Positions 45,108 to 53,443 are shown, numbered from the stretch's first letter. The stretch is 53,810 nt of DNA from DATLFP01 sp035540955 (GCA_035540955.1 DATLFP010000073.1:1-53810), one strand, 5' to 3'. Notes: generated by a model not told the origin, from the letters alone. Program-made: numbers and translations.

Positions 45108-46407
45108 AGGCGGCGGTGGGCCCGAGGCGGCGAGCGACGGCGGCCAGCTGGCCGGTAGGCGTGGCGGTGAAGATCGGTTGGCCGTCGGGCCGGGTGAACA
45201 CGAAGGTCCCGTCGGCCTGTCTTCGTATCCGGAACACGCCTTGGTGGTGGAGGCGGTGGTGTCGTCGGCAGAGCGGCAGCAGCCAATCGACGTCGGTCGG
45301 GCCACCGGCTTCCCAGTGGTGGACGTGGTGCAGGTCGCACCAGGCGTAGCGACTCGTGCAGCCGTCGAACGCGCAGCCGTCCCACAGCGCCGCCAGCGCT
45401 CGGCGTTGGGCGTCCGAGGGGTCGCGGGTGCTGCGCCCGAGATGCAGGGGCACCGTGCCCCGGGATGCGACCAGCCGGCTCAGGGCGGCGTCGCAGGCGA
45501 CACGCACGGCGTCCGCCGGCGGCAGCGTGACCCCGCCGGGGAGGCGGGCGGCGAGCATCGCTCGGGTCTGTTCGTCGAGGTCGACGCCTTCGGCGGCGTC
45601 GAGGTCGATCACAACGGTGATGAGCGGTCGCGCGGGCGCGACCGGCTGACCGGCGTCGGCGGCGGCGGTGTTGGCCATCGACCGGGCCGCCATCTCCACG
45701 AGTGCTTCGGCATAGCGCTGCGACGCCGCCCGCAGGCCGGCGGCGTCGGCGCCGAGCGCGGCGCGTTCGGCCTTCTCGGCGTCGCGCAGCTCGCCGGCGA
45801 TGAGCTCGAGCGCTTGGTCGACGATGGCGGCGCCTTCCGGCGCCAGCCGGCCCGACAGGAACCCTTCTCCGGCCCAGGACTTGGACAGCTGGAAGAACTG
45901 GCGCTCGTGCATCGCGTCGGCATCGGCGTTGGCGCCGTCCTGGTCGACGAGCCGGCGCCAGCCGTTGACCAGCACCGCAAGCTGGTCGACCGACAGGCGC
46001 TTCGCCTCCTCGACCAGCCGCGCCTCGCAGTCGGCGAACGCCTCGCTCGTGCGGTCGTTGATGGCCGAGGACAGCACCTTGGCTTTGGACGCCCCGAGCT
46101 CGCCGAACGCGGCGGCGGTGGCCGGCATCGACGAGCGCAGCAACGACGCGAGCCGGAGGCGGTCCCGAGCCTCGCGGCGCGACAGGCTCGCGTCCCGGGC
46201 CAGACGCCCCACGCCCGTCGTCGACCCGTCATCGGCCCAGACCTGCCGTGCGTCCCACTCCGCCAGCGCACCGAGCCGCTCGGCATCGAGGCGGCGCTGC
46301 AGGGCATCAAGAGCGCCCAGCCGCTCGCGCAGCTCATCGTCGCCCATGGCGGATGCTCGGGTTGCGAAGGAGGCGAGCGAACCGGACATCTGCCCGTAAT
46401 CGTACAT
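45106..46407 (-). CDS. DUF222/HNH endonuclease (13E12 repeat family)
   Basis: This 433-residue protein has the DUF222 helical region (about residues 15-320) and a C-terminal HNH nuclease motif. That motif contains DGCTSRYAWCDLHHVHHWEAGG near 367-388 with zinc Cys residues, and LCRRHHRLHHQG near 400. Mycobacterial REP13E12 elements carry the same family; its role is unclear, with nicking or homing suggested by the HNH fold. ATG 46407 is set by GAGGGGAAC. Upstream sequence could extend the frame to 46713 but lacks coding character. Confidence 0.88.
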   Translation of the reverse strand: MYDYGQMSGSLASFATRASAMGDDELRERLGALDALQRRLDAERLGALAEWDARQVWADDGSTTGVGRLARDASLSRREARDRLRLASLLRSSMPATAAAFGELGASKAKVLSSAINDRTSEAFADCEARLVEEAKRLSVDQLAVLVNGWRRLVDQDGANADADAMHERQFFQLSKSWAGEGFLSGRLAPEGAAIVDQALELIAGELRDAEKAERAALGADAAGLRAASQRYAEALVEMAARSMANTAAADAGQPVAPARPLITVVIDLDAAEGVDLDEQTRAMLAARLPGGVTLPPADAVRVACDAALSRLVASRGTVPLHLGRSTRDPSDAQRRALAALWDGCAFDGCTSRYAWCDLHHVHHWEAGGPTDVDWLLPLCRRHHRLHHQGVFRIRRQADGTFVFTRPDGQPIFTATPTGQLAAVARRLGPTAA

Positions 46408-46734
46408 ATGTTCCCCTCGATCCGCAACCCGAATGTCCGGTTTTCCACCCGGATCGTGGGCACCGAGAACCGTTCTCGGGTGGACCAGCTCCCGGCGCGG
46501 CTGCGCTGGCCGATGACCTCGACGACCGGGATGTGATGTCGGGCGCTTGGTCGTGAGCCCGTGGCTCATCGACAAGCGCACGCGGCATCGCGGCACCACC
46601 GTCTGCATAGTTCGACCCAATCGGGCGAGCCGGTGGGCGCCAGGTTGCACAGATCGGCCGAAGTCAGCGCCCCCGGTCTGTTCGTACCGTCGACCTCGAT
46701 GGCGCTCCGACACGACACGAAGAAGGGATCAGCG
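46408..46734. promoter_or_regulatory. Divergent intergenic region with a CCGAGAAC/GTTCTCGG palindrome
   Basis: This is a 327-nt region between the divergent HNH and cupin genes. Its one clear feature is an 8-bp inverted repeat with a 1-nt centre (46463-46470 and 46472-46479), 56 nt upstream of the HNH start; it is a plausible operator. It resembles but does not match the actinobacterial SOS box, which has a 4-nt spacer. I see no convincing gene in the rest. Confidence 0.5.
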
Positions 46735-47121
46735 ATGACCACCCTGTCTGTCCATCCCGACGAGCTCGAAGCCGAGCGGTCCGACCAGAGCGAGAACCGA
46801 ACCGCCGAGCTCGGCGAGTACACCGTCGACTTCGGCACGATCAGAGCCGGGCTCATCATGAACGCAGCGACGTTCAAGGGACTTCCCGACGACGCCTGCC
46901 AATGCCCCCACTGGGGTCTGCTCCTCAAGGGAGAGTGGGGCGTCCCCATGAGCGACGGCACCGAACTCACGATCCGTGCGGGCGAGGCCTACTACCTGCC
47001 GCCAGGCCATCGGTTCGAGGTCGTCACGGACAGCGAATACGTCGAGTTCAGCCCCACAGAGGATCTCCAGAAGACCTACGCCGTCGTCGCCGCCAACCAA
47101 GCGGCGTCCACCGACCACTGA
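46735..47121 (+). CDS. Small cupin-domain protein
   Basis: The 128-residue single-domain cupin has CQCPHWGLLLKGEWGVPMSDG near residue 58-78 and AGEAYYLPPGHRFEV near 83-97, matching the two cupin motifs. Metal ligands are partial: His in motif 1 and His in PPGHRF. It may bind a ligand rather than catalyse. ATG 46735 follows AAGAAGGGA. The neighbouring TetR gene converges from the right, so shared control is not obvious. Confidence 0.72.
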   Translation: MTTLSVHPDELEAERSDQSENRTAELGEYTVDFGTIRAGLIMNAATFKGLPDDACQCPHWGLLLKGEWGVPMSDGTELTIRAGEAYYLPPGHRFEVVTDSEYVEFSPTEDLQKTYAVVAANQAASTDH

Positions 47122-47220
47122 CGACCCACACGACGAGCGCGCTCCCGATCGACGCTCTCGTCTTGCTCCAAGCGCCACCGCCTGTCCCAGCACGTGCAGG
47201 CGCCGCGCGGTCACCGTCGC

Positions 47221-47841
47221 TCACTCCATCGGGATCGGGGTCTGCAGGAGCGTTGCGAGCATCTCGGCGAGGACGCGGCGTGTCTCCCTGGCGGTCAGGC
47301 CGCGGTGGAGGCGAAGCAGGTCGAGGCTCTCGAACTGGCACAGCACGTCGACGGTGGGCTCGACGAGCTTCCGCCGACGGGCGCCCATCGCCTTGAGCTC
47401 CGGCGCGAACTGCAGCTCGACCTGCCGGCGGAAGTTCGCGTGTGCCCTGTCGAGCTGCCGACGATGCAGCTCCTGGCTGCGCGCCAGCGCCCGCGCGGTC
47501 CGGGCGGTGGCGCCGATGGTCTCGTGGAGCGCCAGCCTCGAGTCGAGGAACCGGTCGATGCGGTCCTCCAGGGTCCCCTGCCCGATCTCGCTGATGAGGC
47601 CGAGGTGGGCGTACTGCCTCTGGTGATGGGCAAGTGATGCCAGCAGCAGATCGTCGCGATCCTCGAAGTAGCGGTAGACGGAGCGGACCGAGACGCCGCT
47701 GCGGGCCGCCACCTCCTCAGGATCGGGTGCCAGGACGCCACCCTCGAACAGCGCCACGACCGCGGCGACGACGGCGGCTCGGTTGCGGTCACGGCGAGCG
47801 CCCCGACCATCGATCCGTTCGTGGCCGTCGTCGGTGGCCAT
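47221..47841 (-). CDS. TetR family transcriptional regulator
   Basis: The 206-residue protein has an N-terminal HTH with PEEVAARSGVSVRSVYRYFE near residues 41-60 and a helical ligand-binding domain. It lies 58 nt downstream of the secreted PxKF gene on the same strand and is probably co-transcribed from the promoter at 48800-48849. That promoter carries two copies of a 14-nt site, so this regulator is the best candidate to bind it and repress its own operon. Confidence 0.85.
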   Translation of the reverse strand: MATDDGHERIDGRGARRDRNRAAVVAAVVALFEGGVLAPDPEEVAARSGVSVRSVYRYFEDRDDLLLASLAHHQRQYAHLGLISEIGQGTLEDRIDRFLDSRLALHETIGATARTARALARSQELHRRQLDRAHANFRRQVELQFAPELKAMGARRRKLVEPTVDVLCQFESLDLLRLHRGLTARETRRVLAEMLATLLQTPIPME

Positions 47842-47899
47842 CCATCCATCCTCGCCGTTGGGCGGCCCCGTCACGGGGGACCCGCCGGTGGCTGCGCCG

Positions 47900-48766
47900 T
47901 CATCGGACCTGGAACTGCGCCTCCATGGCGTCGACGCCGGGTGCGATCGACAGCGCCAAGCGGTAGCAGCCCTTGGCTGTCGGGGTGCGCCAGTGCTGCA
48001 CGAACTGGCCATCGACGACCTGAAGCGTCGTGGTCGTCCCCGTGGTGGCCGTGATCTCGGTGCGCTCGTCCGACGTGTCGCAGCGGTACGGCGTGAGCGA
48101 GATCGACGGGTCGAGTGCTTCGACGTCGGTGACCGGGTCCTCGCCGTTGGTGACCGTGAACTTCAGCGGCACGGTCGCGCCCCCCTTGACGACGTTGGTG
48201 ACGTCACTGCCGGTGCGCACCGGCGGCAGGAACCCGCTCGCCTCGAGCGAGCACTCGACGACGTTCATGGAGTAGGGCAGCACGGCGATCGTGTGACGGA
48301 GCTGCAGGAGCGGGTTGGTCGTGTCGGGGAATGCGATCCACGCCGCGTTGCCCGACCACGACCCGAGGGTGTCGCCGACCATGGTGAGGGAGGCCCGGCC
48401 GACGCTCAGCTCCATGCCGTCCGGTGACACCGCCCAATCGGTCGGCGTGACGAGCTGAGCGCCGGTCGGCGTGATCATCGTCTCCCAGCTCCACCCGGGG
48501 GGCGCGGGAGCGCTCAGCTCGCCCCACACCACGTACGTGAAGTTCGACAGCAGCGTCGTCGACGCGGCATCCCGCGTCAGGACGAGGTCGAACTCGATCG
48601 TCTCGGCGCCACCGACGCACACATCGCCGAAGTCCAGCTCCGTCACCGCCGTCGCACCCGCGGTCAACCGTCCTGTGAGCGTGTCGGCGCCGGCGGGGAC
48701 GGCGGTCGCGGCCAGGCTGATCGCGAGGGTCAGGCAAGCGAGTGTGATGCGGGTGGTTCGGCGCAC
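47900..48766 (-). CDS. Secreted PxKF-domain protein
   Basis: The 288-residue protein has a Sec signal peptide (about residues 1-27, cleavage near AGAD). Beta-rich sequence follows, with VCVGGAETIEFDLVL and a central part without a recognised name. It ends with a PxKF-type domain: VRTGSDVTNVVKGGATVPLKF near 195 and TAKGCYRLALSI near 262. PxKF domains are found at the C-terminus of secreted actinobacterial proteins; function is unknown. GTG 48766 follows AAGGGAAG. Expression is likely controlled by the AT-rich double-operator promoter just upstream. Confidence 0.78.
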   Translation of the reverse strand: MRRTTRITLACLTLAISLAATAVPAGADTLTGRLTAGATAVTELDFGDVCVGGAETIEFDLVLTRDAASTTLLSNFTYVVWGELSAPAPPGWSWETMITPTGAQLVTPTDWAVSPDGMELSVGRASLTMVGDTLGSWSGNAAWIAFPDTTNPLLQLRHTIAVLPYSMNVVECSLEASGFLPPVRTGSDVTNVVKGGATVPLKFTVTNGEDPVTDVEALDPSISLTPYRCDTSDERTEITATTGTTTTLQVVDGQFVQHWRTPTAKGCYRLALSIAPGVDAMEAQFQVR

Positions 48767-48799
48767 GGTGTCTTCCCTTCGATGTGAGCTGTGAAGAGC

Positions 48800-48849
48800 A
48801 CCATAAGTAGTGGCAAGACTTGTGTCAATAGATTATGGCAAGACTTGTG
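48800..48849 (-). promoter_or_regulatory. Promoter with two tandem operator copies
   Basis: On the minus strand a consensus -35 TTGACA (48823-48828) stands 17 nt from a -10 TATGGT (48800-48805) for the PxKF-TetR genes. Two identical 14-mers, TGGCAAGACTTGTG on the plus strand, occupy 48811-48824 (inside the promoter spacer) and 48836-48849, 25 bp apart. The outer copy extends to a TGGCA-n7-TGCCA dyad. The block is far more AT-rich than its surroundings. Confidence 0.75.
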
Positions 48850-48905
48850 CCACAAGTTCAGGGAGATGACTCGCGTGGTGCGCAAACCGATGCCATCGTG
48901 AGGGC

Positions 48906-49529
48906 ATGGCCATCTTCCACCGGGCGACGATCACGCCGACGAAGACCGAGCTCATCGAGGCCTGGGCTCCGACGCGGCCCTGGGGTCCGGCTGCCGGTGA
49001 GGCGATCGACCTGGTCGGCTCCTACCGCTTCGATGATCCCGACGGTCGCGTCGGCATGGAGACGTTTCTCGTGACGGGGGGCGGAAGGCTGTTCCAGGTC
49101 CCCCTCACCTACCGCGACGAGCCCCTCGAGGGCGCGGGACCTGCCTTCATCACCGAGATGCAGCACTCCGTGCTCGGCACTCGCTGGGTCTATGACGGAC
49201 TGCTCGACCCCCGCTATGTGCTCATGCTCGCCGGGGTCACCATGACCGGGCAGGGTGAGGCGCTCGGCATGGCCATGTACGAAGGTCGCTGGTACGTCGC
49301 GCCGAGCAACGTCCGGATCCAGGGTGGAGGGTGGACCCGGGAGCGAGTACCGGTCGACGGGTTCCAGCTCGTCTCCGACGACGCGAGTGCCTCCGTCCTC
49401 CGCAACGATCGCTTCGAGCTGACCTTCCACCGGCATCCGGTCAGTGGGCCACGGCCGCCGATCGGGCTCACCGCGACGTGGGACACGGAGACCGCTCCGG
49501 TGATCCTGGCCGCGGTGCGAGAGCCATAG
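48906..49529 (+). CDS. Maltokinase N-terminal cap-like domain protein
   Basis: This 207-residue protein begins MAIFHRATITPTKTELIEAW and contains GSYRFDDPDGRVGMETFLV near residue 38 and MQHSVLGTRWVYDGLLDP near 82. These are blocks of the cap-like domain that actinobacteria attach to maltokinases or encode alone. No kinase domain follows. It may bind a nucleotide or partner kinase encoded elsewhere. ATG 48906 lies close to the divergent PxKF promoter; no clear ribosome-binding site is seen. Confidence 0.8.
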   Translation: MAIFHRATITPTKTELIEAWAPTRPWGPAAGEAIDLVGSYRFDDPDGRVGMETFLVTGGGRLFQVPLTYRDEPLEGAGPAFITEMQHSVLGTRWVYDGLLDPRYVLMLAGVTMTGQGEALGMAMYEGRWYVAPSNVRIQGGGWTRERVPVDGFQLVSDDASASVLRNDRFELTFHRHPVSGPRPPIGLTATWDTETAPVILAAVREP

Positions 49530-49641
49530 GCCGAGCCCACGGTCGGGACGGGTGGAGGCCCTGGCGCGCTCGAGTTCTCGGCGCATCAGAGAGCCGGTCA
49601 TGGCGGTCTGTGATGTCGCGAGATCTCAAGTGGCGGGCGCT

Positions 49642-50253
49642 TCAGTCGCGTTCGCCGCGGCGGTTGTAGCGCTCCATGGCCCGCTCGATGCCGTCGGTGG
49701 CGATGAGCTCCACGGCGTCGGCGGCCTCCTCGACGACGACATCGAGCTCGGCGCGGTCGGACTTGCTCGGCTTGCGGAGCACGTGGTCGGCACCGCGAAG
49801 GACGTTGACCGGCTTGTCCACCCCGATGCGGATGCGCACGAACTCGTCGGTCTTCAGGTGGGCCTTGATCGAGCGCAGCCCGTTGTTGCCGGCCAGCCCG
49901 CCGCCGTGCTTCACCTTCATCCGGCCCACCGGCAGGTCGAGCTCGTCGTGCACCACGACGACCTGCGACGCGTCCTCGATGCCGTAGCGGTTGACGAGCA
50001 GCCGGGCCGCCGATCCGGCCTCGTTGTAGTAGGTGGTCGGGAAGGCGAGGGCCACCCGCTTGTCACCGATGCGCACCTCGCAGGTCAGGGCCTTCTCCCG
50101 GCTCTTGCCGAGCGCCGCGCCGTGGCGCTTCGCCAGGAGCGCGACGGTCTCAGCCCCGACGTTGTGGCGCGAGCCGTCGTACTCGGCGCCGGGGTTGCCC
50201 ATGCCGATGACGAGCAGGTCGGCCGGCGTGCCCCGCCGATCGCGACCGAACAC
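49642..50253 (-). CDS. pth: Peptidyl-tRNA hydrolase
   Basis: Releases tRNA from prematurely terminated peptidyl-tRNA. The 203-residue protein has VIGMGNPGAEYDGSRHNVG near residue 15 with the catalytic His, the PTTYYNEAG block near 72 and DELDLPVGRMKVKHGGGLAG near 101 with the catalytic Asp region. GTG 50253 sits 6 nt after the ctc stop. The order ctc-pth is standard in actinobacteria. Confidence 0.95.
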   Translation of the reverse strand: MFGRDRRGTPADLLVIGMGNPGAEYDGSRHNVGAETVALLAKRHGAALGKSREKALTCEVRIGDKRVALAFPTTYYNEAGSAARLLVNRYGIEDASQVVVVHDELDLPVGRMKVKHGGGLAGNNGLRSIKAHLKTDEFVRIRIGVDKPVNVLRGADHVLRKPSKSDRAELDVVVEEAADAVELIATDGIERAMERYNRRGERD

Positions 50254-50259
50254 GTGGTG

Positions 50260-50952
50260 CTACTCGCTGGTGTCGGCGGACTCGCCCTCGCCACCCTCGG
50301 CGGTGGGCGCCTCGCCGCCCTCGCCGGCCTCGGCCTCGGCGCCCTCCTCGCCCTCGGCCAGCTCCTCGCCCTCCTCGGTGGGCTCGGGCTCGGCCTGGAC
50401 GACGGTGGCCGACGCCACCGTCTCCTCGGGATCGACGTCGGTCTCCACGCCCTCGGGCAGGGTCAGGTCGCCGACCCGGATGGCGTGGCCGATCTCCAGG
50501 CTGGAGATGTCGACGCTGATCTCGTTGGGGATGGCACCGGGCTTCGACTTGATGGTGAGCGAGTGCATCGTCTGCTCGACGGTGGCGCCGGTCGTGTCGT
50601 TCACGGCCTGGGACTCGCCGGTGAGGACGACCGGCACGTCGACGGAGATGACCTGGTCGCGGTCGACGACCTGGAAGTCGACGTGCAGCACGTCGTGGCG
50701 GATCGGGTGGCGCTGCATGTCCCGCACGATCGTGAGGTGGGTGTCGCCGGCCACCTCGAGGTTGATGAGGGCGTTGGTGCCGGCGTCGGTGGTGAGCGCC
50801 GCCCGCAGCTCCCGCCAGTCGATCGAGACCGCGACCGGAGTGATGCCGTGGCCGTAGACGACGGCCGGCACCTGGCCGACGGTGCGCAGGCGCCCCGAGG
50901 CGCGCGAGCCGGGCTCCCGGCCGGGCTTGGCGGTGAGGGTGACTTCCGACAT
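50260..50952 (-). CDS. rplY: Ribosomal protein bL25 / general stress protein Ctc
   Basis: Binds 5S rRNA in the large ribosomal subunit. The 230-residue protein is the long Ctc form: an L25 domain (residues 1-95, with VGQVPAVVYGHGITPVAVSI near 26-45), the TL5 C-terminal beta domain (to about 185) and a very acidic Glu/Ala/Gly tail. ATG 50952. Separated from prs by 89 nt holding a strong hairpin. Confidence 0.94.
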   Translation of the reverse strand: MSEVTLTAKPGREPGSRASGRLRTVGQVPAVVYGHGITPVAVSIDWRELRAALTTDAGTNALINLEVAGDTHLTIVRDMQRHPIRHDVLHVDFQVVDRDQVISVDVPVVLTGESQAVNDTTGATVEQTMHSLTIKSKPGAIPNEISVDISSLEIGHAIRVGDLTLPEGVETDVDPEETVASATVVQAEPEPTEEGEELAEGEEGAEAEAGEGGEAPTAEGGEGESADTSE

Positions 50953-51002
50953 GGCGCGCTCCTACTTCGGGGCCTTGCAGCGGGACCGAGCAAGGCTACA
51001 GC

Positions 51003-51027
51003 CCGGCTTCGGAACCGGGGAAGCCGG
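51003..51027. terminator. 8-bp hairpin between prs and rplY
   Basis: CCGGCTTC (51003-51010) and GAAGCCGG (51020-51027) form a perfect stem with a 9-nt loop, 15 nt after the prs stop. No T-run follows on the minus strand; it may be a weak terminator or attenuator that lowers rplY expression relative to prs. Confidence 0.55.
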
Positions 51028-51041
51028 CCTCCGGGACCCGC

Positions 51042-52013
51042 TCAGGAGAGGTTCTCGCCGCCGAAGAGGTCGCTGACCGAGGTGTCCTCGAAGATGGCGT
51101 CGATCGCCTCGGCGAAGATCTTCGCCACCGACAGCACCTCGAGCTTGTCGATCTGCTTCTCGGAGGGGATGGGCAGGGTGTCGGTCACCACGACCCGGGA
51201 GAACTCGCTGTTCTTCAGCCGGTCGACGGCCGGGTCGGAGAGCACCGGGTGGGTGGCGGCGCACCAGATGTCGGTGGCGCCATGCCCCTTGAGCACGTCG
51301 GCGGCGGCGACGATCGTGCCGCCCGAGTCGATCATGTCGTCGATCACAACGCAGGCACGGCCCTCGACGTCGCCGATCACCCCTCGGGCCTCCACCACGC
51401 CGGGCTGGCCCTTCGGGCGCCGCTTGTGCACGAACGCGAGGTCGGCCCCGAGGTGCTGGGCCGCCCGCTCCGCCACCTTGATGCGCCCGGCGTCCGGCGA
51501 CACGACCACGAGATCGTCGGGGGCGTTCGCCCTGAGGTACTCGAGCAGCACGGGCATGGCCACGAGGTGGTCGACGGGCTTGTCGAAGAAGCCCATGATC
51601 TGCCCGGCGTGCAGGTCGATGCTCACCATGCGATCGGCGCCCGCCACCGTGAGCATGTCGGCGAGCAGCTTGGCCGTGATGGGCTCCCGGCCCGCCGCCT
51701 TGCGGTCCTGACGGCCGTAGCCGTAGTAGGGGCAGACGGCGGTGATCCGCTTGGCCGAGCCGCGCTTGGCGGCGTCGATCATGATCAGCTGCTCCATGAT
51801 CGACTCGTTGATGGGGTCGGCGTGGGTCTGGATGATGAAGACGTCGCTGCCCCGCACCGACTCGTTGAACTGGCAGTGGAGCTCGCCGTTCTTGAACGAC
51901 TGGATGTTGGGCTCACCCAGGGCGACGCCGAGGTGGGCGGCGATGTCCTCCGCCAGCTGCGGGTGCGCCCGCCCCGAGTAGAGCTGCAGTCGCTTCTTGG
52001 TGACGAGCTCCAC
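51042..52013 (-). CDS. prs: Ribose-phosphate pyrophosphokinase
   Basis: Makes PRPP from ribose 5-phosphate and ATP. The 323-residue enzyme has YYGYGRQDRK near residue 98, SIDLHAGQIMGFFDKPVDHL near 130, the VVSPDAGRIKVAERAA block near 170 and the PRPP-binding CVVIDDMIDSGGTI near 222. The frame is open further upstream, but GTG 52013 follows AAGGGGAAC and gives the normal N-terminus. It lies 22 nt downstream of the glmU-like gene, an order common in actinobacteria. Confidence 0.96.
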   Translation of the reverse strand: MELVTKKRLQLYSGRAHPQLAEDIAAHLGVALGEPNIQSFKNGELHCQFNESVRGSDVFIIQTHADPINESIMEQLIMIDAAKRGSAKRITAVCPYYGYGRQDRKAAGREPITAKLLADMLTVAGADRMVSIDLHAGQIMGFFDKPVDHLVAMPVLLEYLRANAPDDLVVVSPDAGRIKVAERAAQHLGADLAFVHKRRPKGQPGVVEARGVIGDVEGRACVVIDDMIDSGGTIVAAADVLKGHGATDIWCAATHPVLSDPAVDRLKNSEFSRVVVTDTLPIPSEKQIDKLEVLSVAKIFAEAIDAIFEDTSVSDLFGGENLS

Positions 52014-52035
52014 CTGGTTCCCCTTCGTCGCGGCC

Positions 52036-53121
52036 CTACCGCGAAGTGTAGAAGGCGCCGGTGTCGGTCCCGGGTGCAATCGAGGTGCCCGGCACCAGGT
52101 GGGCGAAGGGGCCGACGGTGGCGCCGTCGCCGATCTCGCACTGCTCCGCCACGGTGTGGTCCAGCCGGCAGTCGGCACCGACGACGCAGTCGACGAGCCG
52201 GGTGCCGGGCCCGATCTCGGTGCGCTCGCCGACGACGGTGGCGCCCTGGAGGATCACCCCGGGGAACAAGGTCACGTCGGCGGCGAGGCGCACGCCGGTG
52301 TCGACGTAGGTCTGCGGCGGGTCGACCATGGTCACCCCGGCCGCCATCCACCGCTCGTTGGTGCGGCGCCGCAGCTCGGCCTCCGCCTCGGCCAGCTGGG
52401 CCCGGTCATTGACGCCGAGGGCCTCGGCGAGGTCGCCGACCTCCATGCCCCCGACGAGGTGGCCGGCGGACGCCAGCACCTCGACGACGTCGGTCAGGTA
52501 GTACTCGCCCTGGTGGTTGTCGGGCGTGATCCGGCGGAGGGCGGGAGCGAGGAGACCACGTTTGAAGCAGTAGACGGCGAGGTTGATCTCGTCGACCGCG
52601 GCTTCCTCGGTGGTCGCGTCGCGCTGCTCGACGATCCGCGTCACCGCACCGTCGGCGCCCCGGACCACCCGGCCGTACCCGGCGGGCTCGGCAACACGCG
52701 CCGTGAGGAGGGTGCAGGCGGCGCCGGAGGCCCGGTGCTGCTCGACGAGGGACTCGAGGGTCGTGGCCCGCAGGAGCGGGTGGTCGCCGGGCAGCACGAG
52801 GACGTCGCCGTCGTCATCGTCGTCGGGGAACGCGGTCATCGCCACCATCACCGCGTCGCCGGTCCCCCGCTGCACGCTCTGCTCGACGAAGTCGATCGGC
52901 AGCCCGGGCGGGCCGTCGTCGACCAGCTTCTTGGTGATGCGCTCGGCGCCGTGGCCGATCACCACCACCGCCCGGTCGGCACCCATCTCGGCCACCGCGT
53001 CGAGGATGTGCAGCACCATCGCCCGCCCGCAGAGGAGGTGAAGGGGCTTCGGGCGCGCCGAGCGCATGCGCTTGCCCTCGCCGGCGGCGAGGACCACGGA
53101 GGCCAGGGGGCGAGCGTTCAC
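52036..53121 (-). CDS. glmU: GlmU N-terminal uridylyltransferase with truncated beta-helix
   Basis: The 361-residue protein has a complete pyrophosphorylase domain (LAAGEGKRMRSARPKPLH at 11-28, VQRGTGDAVMVAM near 84, EINLAVYCF near 174, GEYYLTDVVEVL near 200). It then has about four coils of left-handed beta-helix and ends at GTDTGAFYTSR, about 100 residues short of normal bifunctional GlmU. The acetyltransferase active site (HIGNFVE-like and later motifs) is missing, and prs starts 22 nt later, so the rest is not nearby. It can be expected to make UDP-GlcNAc from GlcNAc-1-P only. Confidence 0.88.
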   Translation of the reverse strand: MNARPLASVVLAAGEGKRMRSARPKPLHLLCGRAMVLHILDAVAEMGADRAVVVIGHGAERITKKLVDDGPPGLPIDFVEQSVQRGTGDAVMVAMTAFPDDDDDGDVLVLPGDHPLLRATTLESLVEQHRASGAACTLLTARVAEPAGYGRVVRGADGAVTRIVEQRDATTEEAAVDEINLAVYCFKRGLLAPALRRITPDNHQGEYYLTDVVEVLASAGHLVGGMEVGDLAEALGVNDRAQLAEAEAELRRRTNERWMAAGVTMVDPPQTYVDTGVRLAADVTLFPGVILQGATVVGERTEIGPGTRLVDCVVGADCRLDHTVAEQCEIGDGATVGPFAHLVPGTSIAPGTDTGAFYTSR

Positions 53122-53143
53122 CGGCCCTTCCCTACCACCAGCG

Positions 53144-53214
53144 CTCGGGGGGAAGGATTCGAACCCTCATTCTCGGGACCAAAACCCGATGTCCTGCCAT
53201 TGGACGACCCCCGA
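53144..53214 (-). tRNA. tRNA-Gln(TTG)
   Basis: The minus-strand sequence folds with acceptor TCGGGGG/CCCCCGA, D-arm GTCC/GGAC, anticodon stem TCGGG/CCCGA with loop TTTTGGT (anticodon TTG), a short variable loop, the T-arm GAGGG-TTCGAAT-CCTTC and discriminator G as expected for Gln. CCA is not encoded. Confidence 0.95.
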
Positions 53215-53242
53215 TGGGTGCGCCCCAGGCTACGGCCACGCC

Positions 53243-53443
53243 TCAGGCGATCTCCCGCACATCGGCGATGGCGGCGACGGGCACGAAGTGGTCGGTGCCT
53301 CGCTCGTCGTGGAGCCAGATCGTGGTGGCGCCGCGCCGGGCCGTCGAGACGAGCTCGCAGTCCAACCGACTGCCGTCCTCGAGGCGCACGCGGACGTGAT
53401 GGCCTTCCATGCGTCGGAGCGATCGGAGGAGCTGCGGTGACAT
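53243..53443 (-). CDS. Small LSm/SH3-like beta-barrel protein
   Basis: The 66-residue protein reads as five short beta-strands (GHHVRVRLEDGSRLDCELVS, then RGATTIWLHD and VPVAAIADVREI) after a short helix. This pattern is typical of Sm-like or small SH3-like folds. RNA binding is possible but not shown. ATG 53443 is preferred because GGGAGGTG lies directly upstream; GTG 53485 would add 14 residues. It neighbours tRNA-Gln. Confidence 0.7.
   Translation of the reverse strand: MSPQLLRSLRRMEGHHVRVRLEDGSRLDCELVSTARRGATTIWLHDERGTDHFVPVAAIADVREIA

Noticed and set aside
46463..46479. LexA/SOS box upstream of the HNH gene
   Set aside because: The GAAC and GTTC halves are separated by one base rather than the four expected for the actinobacterial SOS box.
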